A stretch of DNA of 64,000 bases from Pseudomonas sp. PDM15 (lineage in GTDB: Bacteria > Pseudomonadota > Gammaproteobacteria > Pseudomonadales > Pseudomonadaceae). A program made the position numbers and the translations under genes. Shown piece after piece: positions 22,369 to 32,075 of the stretch (within the stretch, counting starts at the first letter, position 1; every line of letters starts with the position of its first letter). The stretch is taken from assembly GCF_014851565.1 (NCBI RefSeq), contig NZ_JACVAA010000007.1, positions 124,001 to 188,000 of the forward strand, given 5' to 3'. Under the pieces are notes generated by a model. It did not search any database, was not told the origin of the DNA, and saw only the letters and a program-made list of their open reading frames with translations.

Positions 22369-24888
22369 ATGAACCGCCTGCCCATCGACGACGTTTTGCC
22401 CGCCCTGCGAGCTGCCCTGGCCGAGCGCCACGAGGCCGTGCTGGAGGCGCCGCCCGGCGCCGGCAAGACCACCCGCGTGCCGCTGGCCCTGCTCGACGAG
22501 CCCTGGCTGGCCGGGCAGAGCATCCTCATGCTCGAACCGCGGCGCCTGGCTGCACGGGCCGCCGCCGAGCGGCTGGCCAGCGAGCTGGGCGAGAAGGTCG
22601 GCGAGACGGTGGGCTATCGCATTCGCCTGGACAGCAAGGTCGGGCCGCGCACCCGCATCGAGGTGGTCACCGAGGGCATCCTTGCCCGCCGCCTGCAGGA
22701 TGATCCGGCGCTGGAAGGCGTTGGCCTGGTGATCTTCGACGAGTATCACGAAAGGTCTCTCGACGCAGATCTGGCCCTGGCGCTGACCCTCAACGGCCGC
22801 GAGCTGTTGCGCGACGAGCCGCTCAAGGTCCTGCTGATGTCCGCGACTCTGGAAGGCGAGCGCCTTTCGGCGCTGCTCGGTGATGCGCCGGTGGTCTCCA
22901 GCGAGGGCCGCACGCACCCGGTGGAAATGCGCTGGGGCGCGCCCTGGCAGCCTGGCGAGCGCATCGAGCAGCGGGTCGCGCAGACCGTGTTGGAAGCGCT
23001 GGCGGATGAGCCGGGCAGCCTGTTGGTGTTCCTCCCTGGCCAAGCGGAGATCCGCCGGGTGCACGAGCAGCTCGAGGAAAGCCTCGCCGGTCGTGCGGAG
23101 ATTTTGCTCTGTCCGCTGCACGGCGAGCTGGAGCTCTCGGCCCAGCGCGCCGCCATCGAGCCGGCACCGGCCGGCAAGCGCAAGGTGGTGCTGGCCACCA
23201 ATATTGCCGAGACCAGCCTGACCATCGACGGCGTGCGAGTGGTGGTGGATGCCGGCCTGGCACGGGTGCCGCGCTTCGACCCGGCCAGCGGCATGACCCG
23301 CCTGGACACCCAGCGCATCTCCCGCGCCTCGGCCACCCAGCGCGCCGGCCGTGCCGGGCGTCTGGAACCGGGGGTGTGCTATCGCCTATGGTCGCAGACC
23401 CAGCACGAACAACTGGCCGCCTATGGTGCGGCGGAAATTCTTCAGGCCGACCTCGCCGGCCTGGCCCTGCAGCTGGCGCGCTGGGGTGTCGAACCAGCCG
23501 AGCTGGCCTGGCTCGACCTACCGCCGGCCGCCGCCTTCACCCAGGGTCGCGATCTGTTGCAGCGGCTCGGTGCGCTGGACGAGCGCGGCGCGCTGAATGC
23601 CCATGGCCAGGCCATGGCCGAGCTGCCGGCCCATCCGCGCATCGCCCACCTGCTGTTGCGTGGCCAGGCCCTCGGCCTCGGCACGCTGGCGGCGGACCTG
23701 GCGGCACTGCTCGGCGAGCGCGACATCCTGCGCGGTGGCGGTGCCGATCTGCACAGTCGCATGAGTCTGCTGGCCGGTGAGTCGCGCGCCTCCGGTGGTT
23801 CGCGTGGCGGCGTGCAGCGCGCGCGCCAGCTGGCCCGGCAGTTCCGCGGCTATCTGCGCGGCAAGGCCGATGAGGCCGTGGCTGACCCCGAAGACCCGCG
23901 TTGGCTCGGCGCGTTACTGGCTTTCGCCTACCCGGACCGGGTGGCCCGCCAGCGCAAGGCCGCCGGTGGCGACTACCGCCTGGCCAATGGCCGCGCCGCG
24001 CAGTTCGGCGAGCCGGATGCGCTGATGAAGCACGAGTGGCTGGTGATCGCCGACCTTGGCAGCCGCCAGGGCCAGCGTGAGGAGCGTATCTACCTGGCGG
24101 CCGACCTCGACCCGGCGCTGTTCGACTCGGTGCTGGCCGAGCAGGTGAGCGTGCGCGAGGAGCTGGAGTGGGACGAGCGCGAGGGCGTGTTGCGCGCCGA
24201 GCGCCAGCGCCGTGTTGGCGAGCTGGTGCTCAGCCGCGAGGCGCTGACCGGCCTGGACGAGGCCGCACGCGGCCGCGCGCTGCTCGGCCTGGTGCGGCGC
24301 AAGGGCCTGGAGCTGTTGGCGTGGACGCCCGAGCTGCGCCAGTGGCAGGCGCGGGTGGCACTGCTGCGCGGTCTGGACCTGCAGCAGAAAGGCGACAGCG
24401 AATGGCCAGACCTGAGTGACGCCGCGCTGCTGGCAACGCTGGAGGACTGGCTGCTGCCGTACCTGGGCAAGGTCAGCCGGCTCAGCCACTTCGCCAATCT
24501 CGACTTGCCGAGCATGCTCGCCGGCCAGCTGCCCTGGCCGCTGCCGCAGCGCCTGGACGAGCTGGCGCCGAAGCACCTGCAGGTGCCGTCGGGCTCGCGC
24601 ATCGCTATTGATTACAGAGAGTCGCCGCCGGTGCTGGCGGTGCGTCTGCAGGAGTTGTTCGGCCTGGCCGCCACCCCGCGTATCGCCGGTGGCCGCCAGG
24701 GTGTGCTGCTACATCTGCTGTCGCCGGCGCGGCGGCCGGTGCAGGTGACCCAGGACCTGGCCAGTTTCTGGGCCAACACCTATATCGAGGTGAAGAAGGA
24801 TTTGAAGGGGCGTTACCCCAAGCACTACTGGCCGGACGACCCTTTGGTGGCCGAGCCGACGGCGCGAGCCAAGCCGCGCGGCACCTAG
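22369..24888 (+). CDS. hrpB: ATP-dependent RNA helicase HrpB
   Basis: An 839-residue DExH helicase. RecA domain 1 has Walker A APPGAGKTTR (about 26-35), motif Ia EPRRLAARAAA, and motif II DEYH within VIFDEYHERSLDADLA (about 124). Domain 2 has ATNIAETSLTIDGVRVVVDAGLAR and motif VI SATQRAGRAGR (near 325). These are followed by the HA2 winged-helix region and the HrpB-specific C-terminal domain ending in LKGRYPKHYWPDDPL, a signature of HrpB. Its cellular RNA target is not established. The start is the ATG at 22369. Its last four bases overlap the end of the convergent solute-binding gene. Confidence 0.96.
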   Translation: MNRLPIDDVLPALRAALAERHEAVLEAPPGAGKTTRVPLALLDEPWLAGQSILMLEPRRLAARAAAERLASELGEKVGETVGYRIRLDSKVGPRTRIEVVTEGILARRLQDDPALEGVGLVIFDEYHERSLDADLALALTLNGRELLRDEPLKVLLMSATLEGERLSALLGDAPVVSSEGRTHPVEMRWGAPWQPGERIEQRVAQTVLEALADEPGSLLVFLPGQAEIRRVHEQLEESLAGRAEILLCPLHGELELSAQRAAIEPAPAGKRKVVLATNIAETSLTIDGVRVVVDAGLARVPRFDPASGMTRLDTQRISRASATQRAGRAGRLEPGVCYRLWSQTQHEQLAAYGAAEILQADLAGLALQLARWGVEPAELAWLDLPPAAAFTQGRDLLQRLGALDERGALNAHGQAMAELPAHPRIAHLLLRGQALGLGTLAADLAALLGERDILRGGGADLHSRMSLLAGESRASGGSRGGVQRARQLARQFRGYLRGKADEAVADPEDPRWLGALLAFAYPDRVARQRKAAGGDYRLANGRAAQFGEPDALMKHEWLVIADLGSRQGQREERIYLAADLDPALFDSVLAEQVSVREELEWDEREGVLRAERQRRVGELVLSREALTGLDEAARGRALLGLVRRKGLELLAWTPELRQWQARVALLRGLDLQQKGDSEWPDLSDAALLATLEDWLLPYLGKVSRLSHFANLDLPSMLAGQLPWPLPQRLDELAPKHLQVPSGSRIAIDYRESPPVLAVRLQELFGLAATPRIAGGRQGVLLHLLSPARRPVQVTQDLASFWANTYIEVKKDLKGRYPKHYWPDDPLVAEPTARAKPRGT

Positions 24889-25622
24889 TCGACCTGCATC
24901 TTCTCGCCGGCGGCCTGCAGCTCCTCGTAGGCGCGGTCCAGGTCGTCCAGCAGGAGCTGGCCGCCGGCGGCGTGACGCGAGGCGATCAGGCGCAGCTGGA
25001 TGTGCTGCAGCACCGTGTAGGGCAGCGGCGACAGGCCGAGGGCCCTGCGGGTCTGTTCCACCGGGGCCTGGTAGTCGAGTAGATAGTCGCCGCGCTTGCG
25101 CAGCAGCATCTCCAGGGCCGAGGCATGGGTGCTGGTGCGATGGGTGCTGATACTCATGGTTGGATCGGCGAGCAGGTCGTTGACCTGCTTCCAGTAGCTG
25201 TAGCCGGTGATGACGATGATGCCCTTGTTGCGCAGGCCTTCGGGAATCTTTGGTGGCGGCGTGTCCTGGCGGTGGTACAGCGCCAGGCTGAGGTTGCCCA
25301 TGCTGTGCCGGGCCTCGTAGGTATGGCCTTCCAGCTCGGTCTTGCCGCCGGCGCCGGCCCACAGTTGCACGCTGCCATCCTGCAGCCCCGCGTACAGGCG
25401 CGCGCCGGGCAGCGAGCGGTACTCGCCGCGGTAGCCGGCATGGCGCAACAGGCGTTCGGTCAGGGCAAGGATGGAGCCGCGCGGCTTGCCGCTTTCGTCG
25501 GTCCAGGAATAGGGCGGAAATTCGTAAAAGCCGACGGTTACCGTCGGATCGGGCGCGTTCTGCGCCAGGGCGCCAGCACAGCAGAGCCATGCCAGCAGGG
25601 CAGGGAAGAGGGTTCTGCGCAT
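24885..25622 (-). CDS. Periplasmic solute-binding protein family 3, orphan
   Basis: A 245-residue exported protein (signal peptide MRRTLFPALLAWLCCAGALAQ) with the SBP_bac_3 fold. The N-terminal strand TVTVGFYEFPPYSWTDESGKPRG and the domain-crossing region VQLWAGAGGKTELEGHTYEAR are family-like. No ABC permease or ATPase gene is nearby, so it may bind a signal molecule or polyamine/amino acid for another system, or serve a sensor. A second, divergent paralogue starts 258 bp away. Ligand residues cannot be assigned. Confidence 0.82.
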   Translation of the reverse strand: MRRTLFPALLAWLCCAGALAQNAPDPTVTVGFYEFPPYSWTDESGKPRGSILALTERLLRHAGYRGEYRSLPGARLYAGLQDGSVQLWAGAGGKTELEGHTYEARHSMGNLSLALYHRQDTPPPKIPEGLRNKGIIVITGYSYWKQVNDLLADPTMSISTHRTSTHASALEMLLRKRGDYLLDYQAPVEQTRRALGLSPLPYTVLQHIQLRLIASRHAAGGQLLLDDLDRAYEELQAAGEKMQVD

Positions 25623-25817
25623 CGTCTACCGCGCGGCTCGGAGGCCGTCTTGTTGTTCGTTCTGGCCCCGAGCATGGCGGCAGCCGCCGGCTTTGTCCAG
25701 AGCCTCGAAACAACTGCCTGCATGGCTCGCGAAGCCGCGGCCTGGCTGGCTCTCGAGCTATGCTAAGCGCAGCGGCGCCACGCTGAGCTACCATGCCAGG
25801 CAGAAATGGGAGAACAC

Positions 25818-25877
25818 ATGTACCAGCCATTCGCCGTGCAGTTCGAGTGTGCCATCTCGCTCCAGTCGGTGCGCTAG
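25818..25877 (+). CDS. Possible 19-residue leader ORF
   Basis: ATG at 25818 preceded by GGGAG opens MYQPFAVQFECAISLQSVR and stops three bases before the ATG of the solute-binding protein gene. The spacing would allow translational coupling. It could equally be chance. Confidence 0.25.
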   Translation: MYQPFAVQFECAISLQSVR

Positions 25878-25880
25878 ATC

Positions 25881-26609
25881 ATGCGGCGCGCGCTCGTCCT
25901 GTTGCTGTTCAGCGGCTGCGCCTCGGCGCAGCAGGCGGGCGAGCCTTTGCGCGTGGTCACCGACTACTGGCCGCCGTTCCGCATGCAGGGTGCCGGCGGC
26001 CAGCTGGAAGGGCTGGATATCGATCTGCTGGACGAACTGCAGCGGCGCACCGGTCTGCGCTTCGAAGTGCGCCTGCAGCCGTGGGCGCGGGCCCTGGAAG
26101 ACATGCGTCGCGGTCAGGCCGACCTGATGACCGGTCTGGCGCGCACGCCGGAGCGCGAGCAGTACATCGACTATCTGGAACCCACCTACCATGCCTGCGC
26201 GCCGCGCCTGTACGGCGCCCCCGAACGCGCGGCCATCGGCGACTACGCCCAGCTGGGCGGCATGCGTATCGGCTACGTGCTGCAATCGGCCTACTTCGAA
26301 CCGTTCGATTCGGATGCGGCGCTGCACAAGGTCGGTGTGAAGAACGAGGAGCAGCTGCTGCAGATGCAGGTGCGCGGGCGAGTCGAGCTGATGATCGGTA
26401 CCGACTGTCAGGTGGACTTCCAGCTGCGCGACCCGATGCTGTCCCGCCAGCTGGTCAAGCTGGCCTACCTGCCGCCGGCCCAGACCCGGCTGTATCTCGG
26501 CCTGTCGCGCACTGGTCGCGGCGCAGCGGAGCGCGAGCTGCTGACCCGCACCCTGCAGCAGCTGCTGCAGGACGGCTGGATGGAGCGGGCGGCCCAGCGC
26601 TATCGCTGA
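25881..26609 (+). CDS. Periplasmic solute-binding protein family 3, orphan
   Basis: A 242-residue protein with a short signal peptide (MRRALVLLLFSGCASAQQ) and the SBP_bac_3 signature LRVVTDYWPPFRMQ, then LEGLDIDLLDELQRRTGLRFEVRLQPWARALEDMRRGQADLMTGLARTPEREQYIDYLEP (about 40-100), the standard lobe-1 pattern. The sequence SGCASA could be read as a lipobox, so lipidation is possible. It is divergent from its paralogue at 24885-25622, and again no transporter subunits are adjacent. It may feed a distant permease or act as a receptor. Confidence 0.85.
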   Translation: MRRALVLLLFSGCASAQQAGEPLRVVTDYWPPFRMQGAGGQLEGLDIDLLDELQRRTGLRFEVRLQPWARALEDMRRGQADLMTGLARTPEREQYIDYLEPTYHACAPRLYGAPERAAIGDYAQLGGMRIGYVLQSAYFEPFDSDAALHKVGVKNEEQLLQMQVRGRVELMIGTDCQVDFQLRDPMLSRQLVKLAYLPPAQTRLYLGLSRTGRGAAERELLTRTLQQLLQDGWMERAAQRYR

Positions 26610-26630
26610 GCTGGCGGGTTCTCTAAGAAC

Positions 26631-27065
26631 TCAGTGGTTGTGCGGCTCGACGTATAGCTCGTAGACCAGTTCCATGTCCCAGTAGGCCGCCTCGATCTTG
26701 TGCCCGTCCAGATCGCGGACGAAGCAGCCGTAGTAGGGCTCGCCATAGTGCGGGCGCGGGCCGGGCGGGCCGTCCGGGCTGGCGCCGGTCTCCAGGGCGG
26801 CCTCGTAGAAGGCGTGCACCGCCTGCTTGTCCGGCGCGACGAAGCCGAAGTGGGTGCCGTTGCCGACATTCGCCGGCTGACCATCGATCGGCGTCTGCAC
26901 CCAGAACTCCGGGTACTCGCGGCCCCAGGCCACGGCGCCGGGGTGTTCGAGGATGCGCTTGCAGCCGAGAGTGGCCAGCACCTTGTCGTAGAAGGCCACG
27001 GCCTTGTCGAACTGGTTGGTGCCGATGGACACGTGGGACAGGATGCTGGGGTTCTGTTCGGACAT
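26631..27065 (-). CDS. VOC/glyoxalase-family protein
   Basis: A 144-residue vicinal-oxygen-chelate fold protein with two beta-alpha-beta-beta-beta halves: ILSHVSIGTNQFDKAVAFYDKVLATLGC (metal-site His near 11) and THFGFVAPDKQAVHAFYEAALETGA, ending FVRDLDGHKIEAAYWD with the metal-ligand Glu near 127. The reaction is unknown; relatives include lactoylglutathione-lyase-like and resistance proteins. I use the ATG at 27065 (MSEQNPSILSHVS). A longer open frame upstream overlaps the next gene and is not real. Confidence 0.88.
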   Translation of the reverse strand: MSEQNPSILSHVSIGTNQFDKAVAFYDKVLATLGCKRILEHPGAVAWGREYPEFWVQTPIDGQPANVGNGTHFGFVAPDKQAVHAFYEAALETGASPDGPPGPRPHYGEPYYGCFVRDLDGHKIEAAYWDMELVYELYVEPHNH

Positions 27066-27135
27066 GAGGATTCTTCCCTGGTAAGTCGGACGCCCCAAGC
27101 CTAGCAGTTGATCCGCGGGTTTTCTGTCGGGCGGG

Positions 27136-27810
27136 TCAGCTACTGTGACTGTCTTCGGTCGGCCGCTGGCTGCACAGCATGTAGCAGCGGAACAGCACCA
27201 CGCTGGAGAACAGCTGGAGGAAGCCGTTGACCACATCCAGCAGCAGGCTGCCGACCGCGTCGGGCTGCTCGCCGAGCAGCTGCAGGGTCCAGTCGTCCAG
27301 CAGCCACAGCGGCACGATCACCAGCAGCACGCAGGCGAGCAGCGACCAGAAGTGGCCGATGCTGAGCAGGAAGCTCTCGCGCATCGCCTGCAGCGGCGAC
27401 AGCCCACGCAGCACCAGGAGGTACTCGGCGAACGCCAGCTTGACCATCACCCACAGCGCCAGCGGCAGCAACAGCGCGCCACTGAGCATGATCAGCAAAG
27501 TGCTCAGCCCGGCCAACACGGCGAACGCCGGCCACAGCGGCAGGGCGGCGGCCAGCAGGTTGCGTACCGCCGGACGCTGGCCCTGGCTGCGGGCGTCGAG
27601 GAAGAGGATCAGCGCGGCGCTGTACAGCGGATAGAAGAACAGCCCGACCAACAGCTCGTAGGCCGGCGCATGGCCGGGGTCGGTAAACCCGGCAACCAGC
27701 GCACGCACCAGGCATTCGGCGGCGATCAGCGGCAGGCACAGCGGCGCGATGCTGGCCAGGTGGCGGCTGAAGAACTGGAAGGAGTCACGTAGAACGGTAA
27801 GCGGGTTCAT
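27136..27810 (-). CDS. YciC-like polytopic membrane protein
   Basis: A 224-residue protein with about five or six membrane helices, starting MNPLTVLRDSFQFFSRHLASIAPLCLPLIAAEC. The N-terminal motif and the later LALWVMVKLAFAEYLLVLRGLSPLQAMRESF (about 120-150) match the YciC/UPF0259 family. Its function is unknown. The frame is closed by a Ser-rich tail. It is monocistronic, 70 bp upstream of the VOC gene on the same strand. Confidence 0.75.
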   Translation of the reverse strand: MNPLTVLRDSFQFFSRHLASIAPLCLPLIAAECLVRALVAGFTDPGHAPAYELLVGLFFYPLYSAALILFLDARSQGQRPAVRNLLAAALPLWPAFAVLAGLSTLLIMLSGALLLPLALWVMVKLAFAEYLLVLRGLSPLQAMRESFLLSIGHFWSLLACVLLVIVPLWLLDDWTLQLLGEQPDAVGSLLLDVVNGFLQLFSSVVLFRCYMLCSQRPTEDSHSS

Positions 27811-27920
27811 CGGCAGGCATCGCGGCAGTACTTCATGAAGTCACTTTAGCCGATGGGTGGGGGCGACGAACATGCTGGCCAATGACGCATAATGCCGCTC
27901 CCTTTTTGCCAGGCGTCGCC

Positions 27921-28400
27921 GTGAAGAAGATCGCCCTGTTCGCCGATGTGCAGAACCTCTATTACACCGTGCGCCAGGCCCATGGTTGTCACTTCCACTA
28001 TGCCGAGCTGTGGCGCCAGGTGGCGGCGCTGGGCGAGATCGTCGAGGCGCGCGCCTATGCCATCGACCGCGGCGACGCCAAGCAGCGCCAGTTCCAGCAG
28101 ATCCTGCGCAACCTCGGCTTCGAGGTGCTGCTCAAGCCCTATATCCAGCGCAGCGATGGCTCGGCCAAGGGCGATTGGGACGTCGGCATCACCCTGGATG
28201 TGATGGAGGCCGCCGAGCGAGTGGACGAGGTGGTGCTGGCCTCCGGCGATGGCGACTTCGACCTGTTGCTGCAGCGGGTGCGCGAGCGCCGCGGTGTGGC
28301 CAGTACCGTGTATGGCGTGGCCGGGCTCACCGCTAATTCGCTAATTCGTGCCGCCGACCGCTTCGTGCCGGTCGAGGGCGCCCTGCTGTTGAAAAACTGA
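27921..28400 (+). CDS. NYN-domain (LabA/DUF88) putative nuclease
   Basis: A 159-residue PIN-like protein of the NYN/LabA family. The N-terminal acidic site is in KKIALFADVQNLYYTV (Asp near 8, Asn near 11), and the second acidic cluster is GDWDVGITLDVMEAAERVDEVVLASGDGDFDLLLQRV (about 85-121), with the SGDGDF motif typical of the fold. Such proteins are predicted metal-dependent RNases. I use the GTG at 27921 because homologues start MKKIA; a longer frame begins 39 bp upstream. The following exonuclease gene begins 25 bp after its stop. Confidence 0.88.
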   Translation: MKKIALFADVQNLYYTVRQAHGCHFHYAELWRQVAALGEIVEARAYAIDRGDAKQRQFQQILRNLGFEVLLKPYIQRSDGSAKGDWDVGITLDVMEAAERVDEVVLASGDGDFDLLLQRVRERRGVASTVYGVAGLTANSLIRAADRFVPVEGALLLKN

Positions 28401-28425
28401 ATTGCTGAAGAACTGAGGAAGACCG

Positions 28426-29031
28426 ATGCCAGAACGCATCGCTGTGATCGACTTCGAGACCACCGGCATGTCGCCGGCCCAGGGCGCGCGACCGACCGAG
28501 ATCGGCGTAGCCATGATCGAGGATGGGCGCATCGTCGCCCGTTACCAGAGTCTGATGAACGCCGGTGCCTGGGTGCCGCCGTTCATCGAACAGCTGACCG
28601 GCATCAGCAATGCCATGGTCCGCAGTGCGCCGCCGGTGGCCGAGGTAATGGCCGAGGCCGCAGAGTTCATCGGCGATGCGCCGCTGCTGGCGCACAACGC
28701 GGCGTTCGACGCGAAGTTCTGGGATGCCGAACTGGGCCTGGTGGGCCGCCGCCGTGGTCGCGACTTCGCCTGTTCGCTGCTGCTGTCGCGGCGCCTGCTG
28801 CCGGAGGCGCCGAGCCACAGCCTGGGCAATCTCAACCGCTGGGTCGGTCTGCCCAGCACCGGCCAGGCCCACCGCGCGCTGGCCGATGCGGAGATGGCGG
28901 CCAACCTGACCCTGCACCTGCAGGAGTTGCTGTGGGAGCGCCACGATATCCGCGCCGACCACGACTACCTGTGCGGCCTGCAAAAGCTTTCGGCGGCCAA
29001 GGTGCGCACGCTGCTACGCGCCAGCGTCTAA
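28426..29031 (+). CDS. DnaQ-fold 3'-5' exonuclease
   Basis: A 201-residue DEDD exonuclease. Motif Exo I is IAVIDFETTGM (Asp9, Glu11), Exo II is PLLAHNAAFDAKFWDAE (Asp near 94), and Exo III is AHRALADAEMAANL (His near 146, Asp near 151), which makes it the DEDDh class. It lacks a polymerase or UvrC-like fusion. It is transcribed with the NYN-domain gene (25-bp gap), suggesting a nucleic-acid-degrading pair; this is inference. A bidirectional terminator follows. Confidence 0.9.
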   Translation: MPERIAVIDFETTGMSPAQGARPTEIGVAMIEDGRIVARYQSLMNAGAWVPPFIEQLTGISNAMVRSAPPVAEVMAEAAEFIGDAPLLAHNAAFDAKFWDAELGLVGRRRGRDFACSLLLSRRLLPEAPSHSLGNLNRWVGLPSTGQAHRALADAEMAANLTLHLQELLWERHDIRADHDYLCGLQKLSAAKVRTLLRASV

Positions 29032-29062
29032 CACGCGCAGGCCTGCGGGCTTGTTCGCAAAC

Positions 29063-29092
29063 AAAAAGCCCCGGCGGTGCCGGGGCTTTTTT
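29063..29092. terminator. Bidirectional intrinsic terminator
   Basis: AAAAAGCCCCGGC (stem half 29068-29075), loop GGT, GCCGGGGCTTTTTT (29079 onward). The A-tract and T-tract on both sides suit termination of the exonuclease transcript and of prfC on the opposite strand. Confidence 0.9.
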
Positions 29093-29106
29093 GCAGCTGC
29101 TGCGGA

Positions 29107-30690
<1,584 letters not shown>

Positions 30691-30745
30691 GGTCTATGCC
30701 TGCGGGAAAGCGGTGATAAGGCGCCGGGCGCCAGGAAAGCGCGCG

Positions 30746-30751
30746 ATTATA
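30746..30751 (-). promoter_or_regulatory. Candidate -10 box for prfC
   Basis: TATAAT on the minus strand, 55 bases before the prfC start codon. The best -35 at 17-18 bp (TGCCTC) is poor. Confidence 0.5.
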
Positions 30752-31110
30752 ACGGCAACCGGCCCCTCGAGGCAGGCCGGGCGTCATCCCATTCCCGATA
30801 GAGCCCGTTCAGTCCTCGTGCCGCTCCAGGAGAGGGCTGCACACCAGCCGACCGTCTGGCGGTGGCCGCCATAGCCCTTGCGCCTGTTCGTCGCCCAACA
30901 TCCAGCGCCCGAGCGATCCAAAACTGAAAGGGCGCCACCTGCCTGCCTGTAGATGCACCTCTCATGGCCCTTGCCGGGCGTTATTCGGACCCGAATAGCG
31001 GCTGATTTTTCGCGTTCGTAGCATGGATACAGGGCTTCCTGGCGATCCAGCGCGCTCAGGCGCGCGGCACCCGCACGGCCTATTCCACCGAAATAATAAG
31101 AAAGGCGGGC
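30752..31110. other. Divergent intergenic region with a 16-bp palindrome
   Basis: About 360 bp between prfC and the outer-membrane protein gene. No conserved ORF is seen. It contains TATTCGG-AC-CCGAATA at 30982-30997, a perfect 7-bp inverted repeat, 113 bp upstream of the downstream gene. The 14-mer GACCCGAATAGCGG at 30988-31001 recurs upstream of the acyl-CoA synthetase (40008-40021) in the same orientation relative to the gene. Confidence 0.5.
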
Positions 31111-32013
31111 ATGACAATGGCGGCAGTTTCCAGATTCGCGTTCAAGGGTATTTGCCTGGCGGCACTTGCGTTCTCCATGGCGTATTCCGGCAGTGCGCAG
31201 GCGGTGCAGGCCAGGGATTACATCCCGCTGCCGGATGGCACATCGGTCGTCCAGTTCCTGCATTTGCACGGTACCGGCGATGAGCTTTATTCGCGTGGTC
31301 ACAAGGTGTCGGATGACTTCGACCTGAGCTCGGATATCAACGTGCTGATGCCGGTCTACTACTCGACCCTGTTTGGCATGCCGGCCATTTATGAGGCCAT
31401 CATTCCGTTTGGCCGCGCCAGTGTCACCGGCGATGCCGTCGCCACCGTCGACGCGAAGTACAAGCGCAGCTCAGGGCTGGCGGACCCCTCCATTCTGGTG
31501 GGGTTCTGGCCGATCCATGACGAGGCCTCGAAAACCTGGCTGGGCGTCAGCGGCTGGGTGACCGCTCCGCTGGGTGAGTACGATGCGGACAACATCATCA
31601 ACCTGGGCCGTAATCAGTGGGCGTTCAAGGCACAGGTGGGGCTGGTCAAGGGCTTCGGCGATTTCCGCGCAGAGCTGATCCCCTCGGTCGAGTTCTATTC
31701 GCACAACGACGATCATGTGGGTAGCCAGAACCTGAAGCGCGATCCGCTTTACGCCGTGGAAACCCACTTCAGCTATGACGTGAATCCCTCGTTGCTGGTG
31801 TCCCTGGATGCCTTCCATTCACGTGGTGGAGCGACCGAGGTTTCCGGGGTGACCCTGGATCGTGACGTCAGCTCCACCGCCTTGCAGCTGACGACGCGCT
31901 TTGCCCTGGCCCCCAATCAGTTCCTGCATGTGCAATACCTGCAGGACGTTCGCGTCAAGGAAGGCCCGAAGGTCGACAACCGCTTCAGTGTCCAGTTCAC
32001 CCATGCCTTCTAA
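31111..32013 (+). CDS. Outer-membrane MetA-pathway-like transporter protein
   Basis: A 300-residue exported protein with a signal peptide ending ...YSGSAQA (about residue 31) and a beta-strand-rich mature part of alternating aromatic and hydrophobic residues ending in VQFTHAF, with the C-terminal Phe typical of outer-membrane barrels. It matches the group often annotated as putative phenol-degradation MetA-pathway proteins (PF13557). These are thought to pass hydrophobic substrates across the outer membrane. It leads an operon with the hydrolase-membrane fusion 62 bp downstream. AAGAAAG precedes the ATG at 31111. Confidence 0.82.
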   Translation: MTMAAVSRFAFKGICLAALAFSMAYSGSAQAVQARDYIPLPDGTSVVQFLHLHGTGDELYSRGHKVSDDFDLSSDINVLMPVYYSTLFGMPAIYEAIIPFGRASVTGDAVATVDAKYKRSSGLADPSILVGFWPIHDEASKTWLGVSGWVTAPLGEYDADNIINLGRNQWAFKAQVGLVKGFGDFRAELIPSVEFYSHNDDHVGSQNLKRDPLYAVETHFSYDVNPSLLVSLDAFHSRGGATEVSGVTLDRDVSSTALQLTTRFALAPNQFLHVQYLQDVRVKEGPKVDNRFSVQFTHAF

Positions 32014-32075
32014 CCCGGCGGCAGGCCCTGGCGGGTGGTGGCAGCTCAACGATGACGTTATTGGGTGAATCGCAT

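Noticed and set aside
30784..31302. 172-codon minus-strand frame between prfC and the outer-membrane gene
   Set aside because: It overlaps the signal-peptide region of the outer-membrane gene and shows no recognisable domain.
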